Positions 8,735-17,105 of a stretch of 64,000 bases of DNA are shown here, in pieces. A model generated the notes under the pieces. That model had not been told where the DNA came from, did not search any database, and saw only the letters and a program-made list of their open reading frames with translations. The position numbers were made by a program, and so were the translations under genes. Origin of the DNA: Ruegeria sp. THAF33 (GTDB taxonomy: Bacteria; Pseudomonadota; Alphaproteobacteria; Rhodobacterales; Rhodobacteraceae); NCBI RefSeq assembly GCF_009363615.1, contig NZ_CP045384.1:3258501-3322500 (forward strand), read 5' to 3'. How positions within the stretch are numbered: the stretch's first letter is position 1; each line of letters opens with the position of its first letter.

Positions 8735-9735
8735 TGCGTTCTCAACTTGGCCAGGTTTTGCGGTGTGGGTCTGGGCAAAGCTTCGTGCAGCAGGGACGCC
8801 ACCGAAACCAGGGCAGGGTGATCCAGATCGCGCATCAGATGTGCCCAGACGGCCGGGATCATGTCCACATAGTGAGGCTTGCCATATTCCGTCGCCAGAC
8901 GTGCAAAGACGCCAAGGATACGCAGGTTTCTCTGGGCCCCCAAAACACTGTAGGCCGTGCGGAAATCATGGTCGTCCATACCTGACGCAGAGATGTAGTG
9001 GTTGATCATCTGCATTTCGATCCCGGCCGAGACATCTCGGCGTACATCCTGTAGCAGAGACACCAGATCGTAGGCCGGGTGCCCCAGCATGGCCAACTGA
9101 AAGTCCAGCAACCCGACGCGCTTCACGCCTTCGCGCTGCGGCAGCCACAACAGGTTTTCCGCGTGATAATCCCTGAGAACGACGACTTTCGAACCGGATG
9201 TTTCACGATGCAGGATGTCCGCGAACCGGTGCTCGAACCGGGACATGGCGTCTTCATCACATGTTCCCAGGATACCGGCCGCATACTTGGTGAAAGCCAA
9301 TGCCGCCAGTTCCGTCATCAGGGACGGATCATAAGACGGCAAGGCAAGAGAAGGCGCCTGATGCAGGTGGAGCAGCACGTCGGTGGCGGCCCGGTACAAT
9401 TCACGCTCTTTGCCCGGGTCTTTTTTCAGGACGCGCGCAAAAAGATCATCACCCAGATCTTCCAGCAACAGAAAACCGTACTGGGTATCTTCGGCATAGA
9501 TTTCCGGCGCGCTCAGACCAACCGATCGGAGGTATTCGGCAACCCGCACGAAGGGTTCAACATCGTCACTTTTTTCAGGTGGCGCGTCCATCAAAACCGC
9601 AGTGCGCCCGTTGGTTGGATCAACTAGCCGTTCGTATCGCCGGTTCGAGGCATCGCCTGCCAGTGGCCTACGTGTTGCCCCGGCCCAGGGTGTTTGCGCA
9701 ATCAGGGCCTCGGCCAGGACCGTCCTGTTGGTCAT
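8731..9735 (-). CDS. amgK: Anomeric MurNAc/GlcNAc kinase (AmgK type)
   Basis: A 334-residue aminoglycoside-phosphotransferase-fold kinase. It has LVDPTNGRTAVLMDAPP (nucleotide-binding lobe), RDYHAENLLW (catalytic loop) and LLDFQLAMLGHPAYDL (metal-binding Asp). AmgK phosphorylates MurNAc at the anomeric position to feed MurU. The ATG at 9735, read from GCATGAC, overlaps the tsaE stop by 4 bases; the longer upstream frame lies within tsaE and is not needed. A MurNAc-6-phosphate phosphatase (MurP), needed for the complete pathway, is not visible in this window. Confidence 0.85.
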   Translation of the reverse strand: MTNRTVLAEALIAQTPWAGATRRPLAGDASNRRYERLVDPTNGRTAVLMDAPPEKSDDVEPFVRVAEYLRSVGLSAPEIYAEDTQYGFLLLEDLGDDLFARVLKKDPGKERELYRAATDVLLHLHQAPSLALPSYDPSLMTELAALAFTKYAAGILGTCDEDAMSRFEHRFADILHRETSGSKVVVLRDYHAENLLWLPQREGVKRVGLLDFQLAMLGHPAYDLVSLLQDVRRDVSAGIEMQMINHYISASGMDDHDFRTAYSVLGAQRNLRILGVFARLATEYGKPHYVDMIPAVWAHLMRDLDHPALVSVASLLHEALPRPTPQNLAKLRTQ

Positions 9736-10205
9736 GCGGTTCTCTCCAGTTTTTCCGCCCATTTCGGAGCAGTCCAAGACAGGGTCACACAGCGGAAATC
9801 GATATTGTTTGGGTCTGTTTCAAAGGTCAATGTCAACGCACCTTGGGGCGCCAACGGGCCCAGCTTGTCCGGCCATTCCACAAGGCAGATTGCCGTATCG
9901 AAAGCGTCCGTCAGACCCAGTTCGTCAACTTCTTCGGCCGCGCTCAGACGATACAGGTCGCAATGCCATATTTCCCCTGATGGCGTGTCGTAAGCCTGGA
10001 CCAAAGTGAAAGTTGGCGAGGGCACATCTTCGGTTTCTGCCATCAATGACTGAATGAGGTTGCGCGCGAAATGTGTCTTGCCGCTGCCGATCGGGCCCTC
10101 CAGCAGAACGACATCGCCCGGGCGCAGTGATGTTCCCAATTGCCGTGCGAAAACTGCGGTTTCTTCGGGCGATTTGAAAGTCAGAGATCGGGCGGTCTGT
10201 GTCAT
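9732..10205 (-). CDS. tsaE: tRNA t6A biosynthesis ATPase TsaE
   Basis: A 157-residue P-loop ATPase that supports TsaB/TsaD in forming N6-threonylcarbamoyladenosine at position 37 of ANN-decoding tRNAs. Walker A GPIGSGKT is at residues 37-44, followed by PSPTFTLVQAYD and the HCDLYRLSAAEEVDELGL block typical of TsaE. It starts the run of overlapping genes tsaE-amgK-murU-addB-addA. Its partner tsaD is encoded separately at 23,085-24,182; tsaB and tsaC are not in the window. Confidence 0.95.
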   Translation of the reverse strand: MTQTARSLTFKSPEETAVFARQLGTSLRPGDVVLLEGPIGSGKTHFARNLIQSLMAETEDVPSPTFTLVQAYDTPSGEIWHCDLYRLSAAEEVDELGLTDAFDTAICLVEWPDKLGPLAPQGALTLTFETDPNNIDFRCVTLSWTAPKWAEKLERTA

Positions 10206-10246
10206 GCCGCCACAATGGCCTTGCGCCTGACCGGCTGCAACCCGGT

Positions 10247-11755
10247 TCAGGCGCTGATCTGTTCCATCGCGGTGGATTTCGAGGGAAACTCGGATTGCGT
10301 AAACCGCACGATTGTCGCGCCGTTATGAACCGGTGTGACGGTGCAATCCACGGTTATGCCGGTTCTCATCTGGATTTCAGCTGTCCATTCGGCGCGGTTT
10401 TCCCGCATTTCGACAAAATCCCGCACCTCACCCAAAACCGGTGTCGCAATACAGAGGTCTTGCCAGCGTCGCGTGACGTCGGTGACCGTTTCGCTTTGGA
10501 ACCCGACCTCGTGCGCGTCTCCCCACAGCTTTTGATACGCATAGTTGGTGAAGGCCAGCGTACCGTCATCCGCAAAGACGGCAATCGCGTCCGCCAGTTT
10601 GTCCAGGATGGACTGCATCAGATCCATTTCTGATCGAAAGCGCCGCGTCAGGGTGATTTCGGCGGTGATATCCTCGAATAGAAACGCCACTGCGCCGTCC
10701 GGGTGAGGGCGGCCGCTGACGGAATAGACCGATCCGGATGGCAGCGACCACGTCTCGTGATAGTTTCCATCTTCAGCCGCTTCGAGAAGGTCGTTCATCT
10801 GACGCCGCCAGCTGCGGTAATTCTTCGGCTCCGGCATCATGTGTTGATCCCGCAAGCGGTCGAAGAAACTGCTCAGGCTGGGGCGGCAACTGAGGAAATC
10901 GGGCGGCAACGTGGTCAGATCGATCAGGGCCGGGTTGAACAGGGCCAATTGCCGATTGCGGTCAAAAATGGCGAGACCAATGGACAATTGGGCAAAGGTC
11001 TTGGTCATGGTCTGCACGAATTTGCGCTGGGCGGTTTCCGCCTCGACAATCGCGTTGACGTCAACGGCGTAGCATAGATGACCGTTTTCGTGTTCGATCC
11101 GAGTCAAATCGAACCAAAGCTTGCGATCAGTATCTGCCACATCCACCGACACGCGGGTTTTTCCGGTAGGTCTTGTGGCATCCTCCAGGCTTTCAAAAAG
11201 CGGCGCAGTCAGATCGGCGTCCTGATCACGTGCCTTTTGAACAAGTGCGACATAGGCGGCATTGCACCATTGCACCCGATTGTCGTTATCCGCCAACCAT
11301 ACCGGGTAAGGGGCCAGATCCATTGCCAGACGGGTCGGTTCGCCTGGGGTAACCGATCCGGCCGAGGAGGTCCTGGCGCATTCGCAAAGTCGAACGCGGA
11401 CGATACCGTCGATCCACTCACACACGACTTCTCGTTCAACCGTGCAGTCAATGGCCGATACCAGGATTTTGCCCTGATCGCGCACTTTGTCGGAAGTTTC
11501 GGGAAAGGTGGGGAAATCCCTTTGCAACAAGCGCCGCAGATCCAGCCAGTTTTCAACATGCTCAAACCCGGCCAGTGCGAAATCAGAATGGCTGATCAGT
11601 TGGTCGCCATCGAACAGGAATACGGCATCAAACAGCGAGGTGTTCGAAAACAGACCAAAAGCCTTGTCGCGCTGAGCCCGGCGTGGCAACAGCCACAGAA
11701 CGGCGAAACAGCACGAAACAAGACTGATCGCGGCCAGAATAATCCAATCGGCCAT
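10247..11755 (-). CDS. Membrane-anchored PAS-domain protein without a kinase domain
   Basis: About 502 residues. One N-terminal membrane segment (DWIILAAISLVSCCFAVLWLL) is followed by at least three PAS-like repeats; WLADNDNRVQWCNAAYVAL, GLAIFDRNRQLALFNPAL and DAIAVFADDGTLAFTNYAYQ mark successive PAS cores. The chain ends shortly after the last PAS with no His box, no ATPase domain and no output domain. The ATG at 11,755 is preferred because GGGGA lies six bases before it; the upstream frame adds only nine residues. It lies 66 bases downstream of regB in the same direction, so a role in redox or cell-cycle signalling is possible, for example as a partner or decoy of a kinase, but nothing in the sequence proves it. 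Confidence 0.7.
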   Translation of the reverse strand: MADWIILAAISLVSCCFAVLWLLPRRAQRDKAFGLFSNTSLFDAVFLFDGDQLISHSDFALAGFEHVENWLDLRRLLQRDFPTFPETSDKVRDQGKILVSAIDCTVEREVVCEWIDGIVRVRLCECARTSSAGSVTPGEPTRLAMDLAPYPVWLADNDNRVQWCNAAYVALVQKARDQDADLTAPLFESLEDATRPTGKTRVSVDVADTDRKLWFDLTRIEHENGHLCYAVDVNAIVEAETAQRKFVQTMTKTFAQLSIGLAIFDRNRQLALFNPALIDLTTLPPDFLSCRPSLSSFFDRLRDQHMMPEPKNYRSWRRQMNDLLEAAEDGNYHETWSLPSGSVYSVSGRPHPDGAVAFLFEDITAEITLTRRFRSEMDLMQSILDKLADAIAVFADDGTLAFTNYAYQKLWGDAHEVGFQSETVTDVTRRWQDLCIATPVLGEVRDFVEMRENRAEWTAEIQMRTGITVDCTVTPVHNGATIVRFTQSEFPSKSTAMEQISA

Positions 11756-11821
11756 CAAATTCCCCAAGCCTGAACGATACAAGCACAGACTATGCGTGGG
11801 ATTGGTTAACGGTCTCTTAAT

Positions 11822-13219
11822 TCACACCTGGATGCGCGTGTTGGATCCCGACGGGACCGGGGTGTCACCCTTCTGTGCATCAATCAGTTTGCGTGGCCAG
11901 GTCACCTTGACGATTGCCCCGCGCCGTTCAGGATTGTCGGTCAGATGCTGGTAGGGGTCCGAGCCATTGGCGAATTCCAGTTCGGCGCCGCTGCGTTCCA
12001 GCAGGGTTTTGGCGATGAACAATCCCAGGCCCATGCCTTCGTATTCCGGGCGTGCTCTCTGATCGGATTCCGCCCGTCTGCGACGCATAAAGGGGTCGCC
12101 GATGCGTCCGATCATGTGGGGCGGGTATCCACGCCCGTCATCCATGATGCTGACGGTGATCCTGCCGTCGGTCCATTCGGCCTCGACCCAGACATTTGCA
12201 CGGGCGAAATCCACCGCATTCTGAATCAGGTTGCGCAACCCGTGAATGATCTCGGGTTTGCGCAGGATCGAGGGCTGCTGAACATCCCCGTCCTGCGCGG
12301 GGCCTTCTGAAAAATGAACCTCTTTGCCGCGACCGACATGTGGTTCGGCCGCTTCGTTCACCACTGTCGAAAGCGGCGCCTGCCGCAGATGCAGATCATC
12401 TTTGCCCGCCCGCCCCATGTCGCGCAGAATGTCACGGCAACGGTCTGCCTGCTCGCGGATCAAAGCGGCGTCTTCTTTCAGGTCCGGGCGGTCGTCAAGT
12501 TCTTCGATCAGTTCCGCGCTGGTCAGTTTTATCGTCGCCAGAGGCGTGCCCAGTTCATGCGCGGCAGCGGCAACGACGCCCCCCAGATCGGTCAGTTTCT
12601 GTTCGCGCGCCAGCGCCATATGCGTGGCGGCCAGCGCTTCGGACATGGATTGGACTTCGGAACTGACGCGGTGGGAATAGGCGCCGATGAAGACGATGGC
12701 GATTACGATCGCGGCCCAGTTTCCAAACAGAAGGATATCGGGGATATCCAGAACAAGCCCCAGACTTGTCCGCAACGGAAGGTGAAATTCCGCCAGCACA
12801 GTTGTCAGAACGATTGCGACGGCGCCGACAATCAGGGTCGATCGTGTGCTCATGACATTGGCTGAAATCGTGACCGGGCCCAGCAGAAGCAGCGCAAACG
12901 GATTGTTCAGCCCGCCTGTCAAGTACAGCAGAATTGACAATTGCAGCAGGTCGAACAGAACCATCAGGAAGTTTTCAAACTCGGTCAGGCGCTTGTTCTG
13001 CGGAAACAGCAATATGGCAGTCAGGTTGCCCATGACCGAGATTCCGATGGCCAGGTAACACAGGCCCAGTTCCAGCTGCACGTCATAGTATCGCTGGGCC
13101 ACCGTGATTGCGGTGAGCTGGCCGATGATGGCCACCCATCGCAAAAGGATCAGGGTCCGTAGACGAATCCAGCTGCTGCGTTCCTGGCCGCGCCAAAAAG
13201 TCTGATTGGATTCTGCCAT
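11822..13219 (-). CDS. regB: Redox sensor histidine kinase RegB/PrrB
   Basis: A 465-residue inner-membrane kinase with six predicted membrane segments in residues 20-180. The quinone-binding heptad GGLNNPF is at 102-108. The H-box AAAHELGTPL places the phosphorylated histidine at His221, and the redox cysteine conserved in RegB is Cys261 in DRCRDIL. NLIQNAV, DDGRGYP and GMGLGLFIAKTLLERSGA are the N, G1 and G2 boxes. RegB phosphorylates RegA when the quinone pool is reduced and controls respiration, photosynthesis, carbon and nitrogen fixation genes. It is divergent from senC across 90 bases, as in Rhodobacter. Confidence 0.96.
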   Translation of the reverse strand: MAESNQTFWRGQERSSWIRLRTLILLRWVAIIGQLTAITVAQRYYDVQLELGLCYLAIGISVMGNLTAILLFPQNKRLTEFENFLMVLFDLLQLSILLYLTGGLNNPFALLLLGPVTISANVMSTRSTLIVGAVAIVLTTVLAEFHLPLRTSLGLVLDIPDILLFGNWAAIVIAIVFIGAYSHRVSSEVQSMSEALAATHMALAREQKLTDLGGVVAAAAHELGTPLATIKLTSAELIEELDDRPDLKEDAALIREQADRCRDILRDMGRAGKDDLHLRQAPLSTVVNEAAEPHVGRGKEVHFSEGPAQDGDVQQPSILRKPEIIHGLRNLIQNAVDFARANVWVEAEWTDGRITVSIMDDGRGYPPHMIGRIGDPFMRRRRAESDQRARPEYEGMGLGLFIAKTLLERSGAELEFANGSDPYQHLTDNPERRGAIVKVTWPRKLIDAQKGDTPVPSGSNTRIQV

Positions 13220-13309
13220 CGGTCGCTTATGTCCTGTTGCATCGGCTGGTCATCTTGATAGGTGTCCCGGCCGGAACGATCAACAACCCCTTGAGACCGG
13301 ATAATCGAA

Positions 13310-13936
13310 ATGACCCGCCTTCTCGCAATTCTCGCAACTGTTGTTCTGGCTATCGGACTTGGGGCCATGTGGATTCTGACGCGGGGTGGCGGGTCCGATG
13401 ACAAATTCGCGCAATGCCGGTCCAGCCAGATCGCCGGGGGTGCCGCCGCAATTGGTGGACCATTTGAACTGGTGAACGGCAAAGGCGAGACGGTTACGGA
13501 CAAAGATGTGATTACCGAACCGACGCTGGTTTACTTCGGATACACGTTCTGCCCGGACGTTTGCCCCTTCGACATGTCCCGCAACGCCGACGCTGTCGAT
13601 ATTCTGGCTGAACGCGGGCTTTCGGTGACACCTTTGTTCATCTCGATTGACCCGGATCGCGATACGCCCGAAGTCATGGCTGACTATGCTTTCAATCTCG
13701 GGGGCAAGACGATCGCCCTGACCGGCTCGCCAGAACAGGTCAAGGCGGCCAGCAAGGCCTACAAGACCTATTACAAGGCGCATGACAAGGGCGATGAATT
13801 CTATCTGGTTGACCATTCCACATTTACCTATCTGGTTACACCCGAAGATGGATTTCTGGAGTTCTTCAAGCGCGAAGACACGGCCGAACAGATGGCGGAC
13901 AAGGTTGAATGCTTCCTGAAGCAGGCCGCGTCGTAA
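13310..13936 (+). CDS. senC: SCO1/SenC copper chaperone
   Basis: A 208-residue membrane-anchored thioredoxin-fold protein needed for assembly of the CuA or CuB centre of cytochrome oxidases. An N-terminal membrane segment (residues 3-24) puts the domain in the periplasm. The copper ligands are visible: CPDVC (Cys81 and Cys85) and His169 in LVDHSTF. The gene is placed between divergent regB and regA, the standard reg locus arrangement, and is probably co-transcribed with regA, which begins 80 bases later. Confidence 0.95.
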   Translation: MTRLLAILATVVLAIGLGAMWILTRGGGSDDKFAQCRSSQIAGGAAAIGGPFELVNGKGETVTDKDVITEPTLVYFGYTFCPDVCPFDMSRNADAVDILAERGLSVTPLFISIDPDRDTPEVMADYAFNLGGKTIALTGSPEQVKAASKAYKTYYKAHDKGDEFYLVDHSTFTYLVTPEDGFLEFFKREDTAEQMADKVECFLKQAAS

Positions 13937-14016
13937 CAAGGTTGTTTGACCTTTGTTCCCGCGCTGCTATTACTCATGTTCGAGCCAAAGGCATGAAATA
14001 GCGAAAGACCTAACAT

Positions 14017-14571
14017 ATGGCAGACACTTCTCAGCTTGACATCGGCCCTGACAAATCCCTGCTTTTGGTTGATGATGACGAGCCGTTTCTGAGACGTTTG
14101 GCCAAGGCCATGGAAAAGCGTGGCTTCGAGGTTGAGACCGCAGGATCCGTCGCGGCAGGGCGCGCGATATCCACCGCCCGGCCCCCGGCTTATGCCGTTG
14201 TCGATCTGCGGCTTGAGGATGGCAACGGATTGGACGTTGTCGAGGTATTGCGGGAAAAACGCCCTGACAGCCGTGTCGTTGTTCTGACCGGATATGGTGC
14301 GATCGCGACCGCTGTCGCGGCTGTCAAGATCGGCGCGACCGACTATTTGTCAAAGCCAGCCGATGCCACCGACATCACGAACGCGTTGCTGGCAAAGGGT
14401 GACGAGATGCCCCCGCCGCCGGAAAACCCCATGAGCGCGGACCGTGTGCGCTGGGAACATATCCAGCGCGTCTATGAGCTGTGTGACCGGAATGTTTCCG
14501 AAACCGCGCGACGGTTGAATATGCATCGGCGGACGTTGCAGCGGATACTGGCGAAACGCAGCCCTCGTTAG
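14017..14571 (+). CDS. regA: Redox response regulator RegA/PrrA
   Basis: A 184-residue response regulator that is phosphorylated by RegB. The receiver domain has the acidic pocket LLVDDDEPFL and the phospho-acceptor Asp63 in VVDLRLEDGNG; LTGYGAIATAV and YLSKPAD complete the active site. After the proline linker PPPPENP comes a Fis-type helix-turn-helix (NVSETARRLNMHRRTLQRIL), which is nearly invariant in the RegA family. Length and residue numbering match the Rhodobacter proteins. Confidence 0.97.
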   Translation: MADTSQLDIGPDKSLLLVDDDEPFLRRLAKAMEKRGFEVETAGSVAAGRAISTARPPAYAVVDLRLEDGNGLDVVEVLREKRPDSRVVVLTGYGAIATAVAAVKIGATDYLSKPADATDITNALLAKGDEMPPPPENPMSADRVRWEHIQRVYELCDRNVSETARRLNMHRRTLQRILAKRSPR

Positions 14572-14672
14572 GTCGGCCGGCCGCTCGATGACGGTTTAGT
14601 GACTTGTAACCTTGGACCCTGTCGAGGACTGTTCGGCACATCTGGAATCTTTTGTCAAAACAGGACCACTTT

Positions 14673-15044
14673 ATGATCGGATATGTGACCGTTGGCGTTT
14701 CGGACATGGAGCGCGCCAAGGACTTCTATACCAAACTTTTCGCGGACAAGGGCGCGAAAGTGGTTATAGACGCAGGCCGGATCGCGTTCATCGGCAACAA
14801 ACCCGAAGCGCCGATGCTGGCGGTCTGCGAGCCCTACGACGGTGATGCCTGCGCCGCCGGAAATGGCAACATGGTCGCCTTTGCAGCCGACTCCAAGGAT
14901 GAGGTCAAGGAACTATATGACAAGGCAATCAGCCTGGGTGCGGTGGACGAAGGCGAACCTGGTCAACGCGTCCCCGACAGGTTCTATGGTGCCTATCTGC
15001 GTGACCCGGATGGCAACAAACTGTGCTTCTACGTCTTTGGCTGA
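14673..15044 (+). CDS. VOC (glyoxalase-like) family protein
   Basis: A 123-residue vicinal-oxygen-chelate protein. It opens MIGYVTVGVSDMERAKDFYT and ends YGAYLRDPDGNKLCFYVFG, the two halves of one beta-alpha-beta-beta-beta repeat pair. Such small VOC proteins bind divalent metal and act as lyases, isomerases or dioxygenases; the substrate cannot be read from the sequence. The ATG at 14,673 fits family starts; a TTG seven codons upstream is also open. An imperfect hairpin (CTGCCC at 15,064 with GGGCAG at 15,089) lies between it and the convergent SGNH gene. Confidence 0.8.
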   Translation: MIGYVTVGVSDMERAKDFYTKLFADKGAKVVIDAGRIAFIGNKPEAPMLAVCEPYDGDACAAGNGNMVAFAADSKDEVKELYDKAISLGAVDEGEPGQRVPDRFYGAYLRDPDGNKLCFYVFG

Positions 15045-15122
15045 AACGGCGTGAACACAAACCCTGCCCAAGTTTCAGACAAGTCTGCGGGCAGCGGTGC
15101 TTACCGTACCCATTCAGTACCT

Positions 15123-15836
15123 TCAGGGTGAGCAGGAAATTTCTGCGCAGAGCTGCCGCGCCAGCTGACGATATCCGATTGCGTTGGGATGCAACCCGTC
15201 TGATGTCCAGTCGGCGGTGTTCTCGGCGAAACCGTCCGGCGGGGTCAGAAACGTGCAGTTCGCCATATCCTGACAGGCCTGTTGTGCAGCCGAATTGAAG
15301 GCCGTTCGAAACGCCTCTTGTTCCGCGGTCCAGTTTGCACCGGTGACGGGCAACACAGCACGCCAGATCAACCTGTCAGCAGGTATGAACAGGGCCTTCA
15401 ACTGTGCGACATAGCCTGCAATCTTCTCTGGCGGTGTGGCGGTCAGAGCGTCATTGACCCCGATTCCCAGATACCATGTCGGAACATGGGCAATCAGTTC
15501 CGGTTTTGCCCGTGCGATCAGGCCCGGGGCGGTGTCGCGGCTGATCCCAAGATTCAGCGAGTTGGGCAGGATGTTGCTGGTCAACCACCCTTCGATTATC
15601 GAATCGCCGATGAAAGCGATCTGAATATCCGGTGAGGCGAGCGCCTGAGAAATCGGCCGCTCGTGCAGCCAGACCATGAGCTTGTAGTGATCGGTTTCCG
15701 TGACCGGGACATGTGTGCCCGAGATTTTTCTGAGCGCCTTCGAGACATACCCGGTTTCGACCAACGCTGCCGCAAGACCAACAGTCAGCACGACATTGAC
15801 GACAAGCAAAACTCGGGTTCCGGTTTTTGTTTTCAT
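15123..15836 (-). CDS. SGNH/GDSL hydrolase, exported or membrane-anchored
   Basis: A 237-residue hydrolase with one hydrophobic N-terminal segment (residues 9-27), so probably anchored facing the periplasm. SGNH blocks are clear: block I FIGDSIIEGW with nucleophile Ser79, block III GIGVND with Asn128, and block V SDGLHPN with Asp213 and His216. Family members are esterases, lipases, thioesterases or carbohydrate O-deacetylases. The C-terminus has two cysteines (LCAEISCSP). The substrate is unknown. Confidence 0.8.
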   Translation of the reverse strand: MKTKTGTRVLLVVNVVLTVGLAAALVETGYVSKALRKISGTHVPVTETDHYKLMVWLHERPISQALASPDIQIAFIGDSIIEGWLTSNILPNSLNLGISRDTAPGLIARAKPELIAHVPTWYLGIGVNDALTATPPEKIAGYVAQLKALFIPADRLIWRAVLPVTGANWTAEQEAFRTAFNSAAQQACQDMANCTFLTPPDGFAENTADWTSDGLHPNAIGYRQLARQLCAEISCSP

Positions 15837-15887
15837 CTTTCTTCCACCAGTTCCCCCGTACCACTCACCGCATTCGGAAAGCGCCTC

Positions 15888-16481
15888 TCAGATCTGAGCG
15901 ATCAATTCTGCGTGCCGCGCCGTAAAGGCGTGCCGCACCTCGACCGGGGGTCGCAGCCTGATCTGTAAACCCGCCACGATCCCCCTGTCCGGGCGGCCAA
16001 AGAATTTCGTGGCTTCGGCCTCGGAAAACCCGGCAATCTGTGTCGCCTCCATCCAGGCGCTGATCTTGTCGGCCTTCTTGATCTGGCGCTTCACCGTTTT
16101 TGGGACCTCAGCCGGTAGTCCAAACCGTATATGGATTGCTGCCGCCAGCCGGTCGTCCAACGCGCCGTAGTCTGGGCCGACGGCGGATTTCACGGGTGAG
16201 ATCATATCGCCGATCACATATTCGGGCGCGTCATGTAACAGGGCCGCCAAACGCCATTTCATGGGTGCTTTGGGGGCAATACGGCCAAAAATCTCTTCAA
16301 CCAGCAGGGAATGTTCGGCCACGGAATAAGCGAAATCGCCGTTTGTCTGACCGTTCCAACGAGCGACAAAGGCAAGGCCGTGTGCGATGTCTTCAATCTC
16401 GATATCCACCGGTGTCGGGTCCAGAAGGTCCAGCCTGCGGCCCGACAGCATCCTTTGCCACGCTCTGGGTTGTGTTGCCAT
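15888..16481 (-). CDS. HD-domain phosphohydrolase (YfbR-like)
   Basis: A 197-residue cytoplasmic HD protein. The metal-binding pattern shows AEHSLL (His57), LLHDAPEYVIGD (His83-Asp84 and nearby acids) and IKKADKISAWMEA. This arrangement is that of YfbR-type 5'-deoxynucleotidases, which dephosphorylate dNMPs. The ATG at 16,481 is chosen; the open frame upstream starts with TTG and has no ribosome site. It ends 51 bases before the SGNH hydrolase gene and may share its transcript. Confidence 0.8.
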   Translation of the reverse strand: MATQPRAWQRMLSGRRLDLLDPTPVDIEIEDIAHGLAFVARWNGQTNGDFAYSVAEHSLLVEEIFGRIAPKAPMKWRLAALLHDAPEYVIGDMISPVKSAVGPDYGALDDRLAAAIHIRFGLPAEVPKTVKRQIKKADKISAWMEATQIAGFSEAEATKFFGRPDRGIVAGLQIRLRPPVEVRHAFTARHAELIAQI

Positions 16482-16620
16482 TCTGCCATGCCTTGTGAAG
16501 TTGGACACGTTCAATTCGCGTTTTTATGGTATGATGTACCTGTCTGGATCACACGCTGCCAACATTTTCTTGAGCGTTCGTGCTTTGAAACGGCGCGGTA
16601 TGATCCCGACATTGAAGACT

Positions 16621-16656
16621 GAGGGGGGTGCATTCTCCTCCCAGTGTGCCCCTCTC
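16621..16656 (+). promoter_or_regulatory. Hairpin in the leader of the small secreted-protein gene
   Basis: GAGGGGGGTGC at the left end can pair with GTGTGCCCCTCTC at the right end (about 11 pairs including G-U wobbles) around a pyrimidine-rich loop. It sits 32 bases before the ATG at 16,688 and has no T-run, so a leader or RNA-stability role is more likely than termination. Confidence 0.35.
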
Positions 16657-16687
16657 GAACTGAAACACGTATCGAAAGGAGCACCCT

Positions 16688-17002
16688 ATGTTCAAACGTT
16701 TATTCGCAATCGCACTGACCTTCGGAATGGCCGCCACCGCGCCGCCTGCCTTTGCCCAGAATTGTGCGGCACGGGATCACATCATATCCAAATTGCAGGA
16801 GAATTATGCCGAGGAATTGGCCTTTGGCGGCTTGCAAAAAACACGCGGCGCGCAAGCGGTGATGGAGGTTTGGACCTCGAAAGAAACTGGAAGTTATACC
16901 GTTTTGGTAACCAATGCGAACGGTATCAGTTGTATTGTTGCCGTTGGCACCGATTTTTTTGAAGCGATACCAAAGATCGAAATTGAAGGCACACCAAGCT
17001 GA
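16688..17002 (+). CDS. Small secreted protein of unknown function
   Basis: 104 residues with a clear Sec signal peptide ([23 protein letters not shown], cleavage expected after AFA at about residue 23). The mature part is about 80 residues with two cysteines (NCAARDHI and GISCIVAV) that could form one disulphide in the periplasm. A strong AAAGGAGC ribosome site precedes the ATG. I do not recognise a named domain. It lies upstream of ahcY on the same strand, but the roles need not be linked. Confidence 0.7.
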   Translation: MFKRLFAIALTFGMAATAPPAFAQNCAARDHIISKLQENYAEELAFGGLQKTRGAQAVMEVWTSKETGSYTVLVTNANGISCIVAVGTDFFEAIPKIEIEGTPS

Positions 17003-17016
17003 TATTGGCCTTATCG

Positions 17017-17105
17017 TTTCCGACCACAGTCTTCAAAGTTGCCACCTGCCCCAAGGAATGCTAGGGGCAGCGAGGACTGTGAATTACCGGAAAATGGAGC
17101 ACCTG
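17017..17105 (+). promoter_or_regulatory. Structured leader RNA upstream of ahcY (candidate cis-regulatory element)
   Basis: Three nested helices end right at the ribosome site of ahcY. P0: TTTCCG (17,017-17,022) with CGGAAA (17,088-17,093). P1: CACAGTC (17,025-17,031) with GACTGTG (17,075-17,081). P2: CTGCCCC (17,046-17,052) with GGGGCAG (17,064-17,070), loop AAGGAATGCTA. The GGAG ribosome site begins three bases after P0. No T-run follows, so control of translation is more likely than termination. It does not match the SAH or SAM/SAH riboswitch cores I know. Confidence 0.5.

Noticed and set aside
11078..11773. 231-codon plus-strand frame opposite the PAS gene
   Set aside because: Shadow of the PAS-protein gene; no motif and no ribosome site.
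15064..15094. Terminator between the convergent VOC and SGNH genes
   Set aside because: CTGCCC and GGGCAG can pair, but the loop is long and there is no T-run on either strand.
17017..17105. Known SAH or SAM/SAH riboswitch
   Set aside because: The ribosome site TGGAGCA resembles the end of the SAM/SAH element, but the rest of that core is absent, so I call it only a structured leader.
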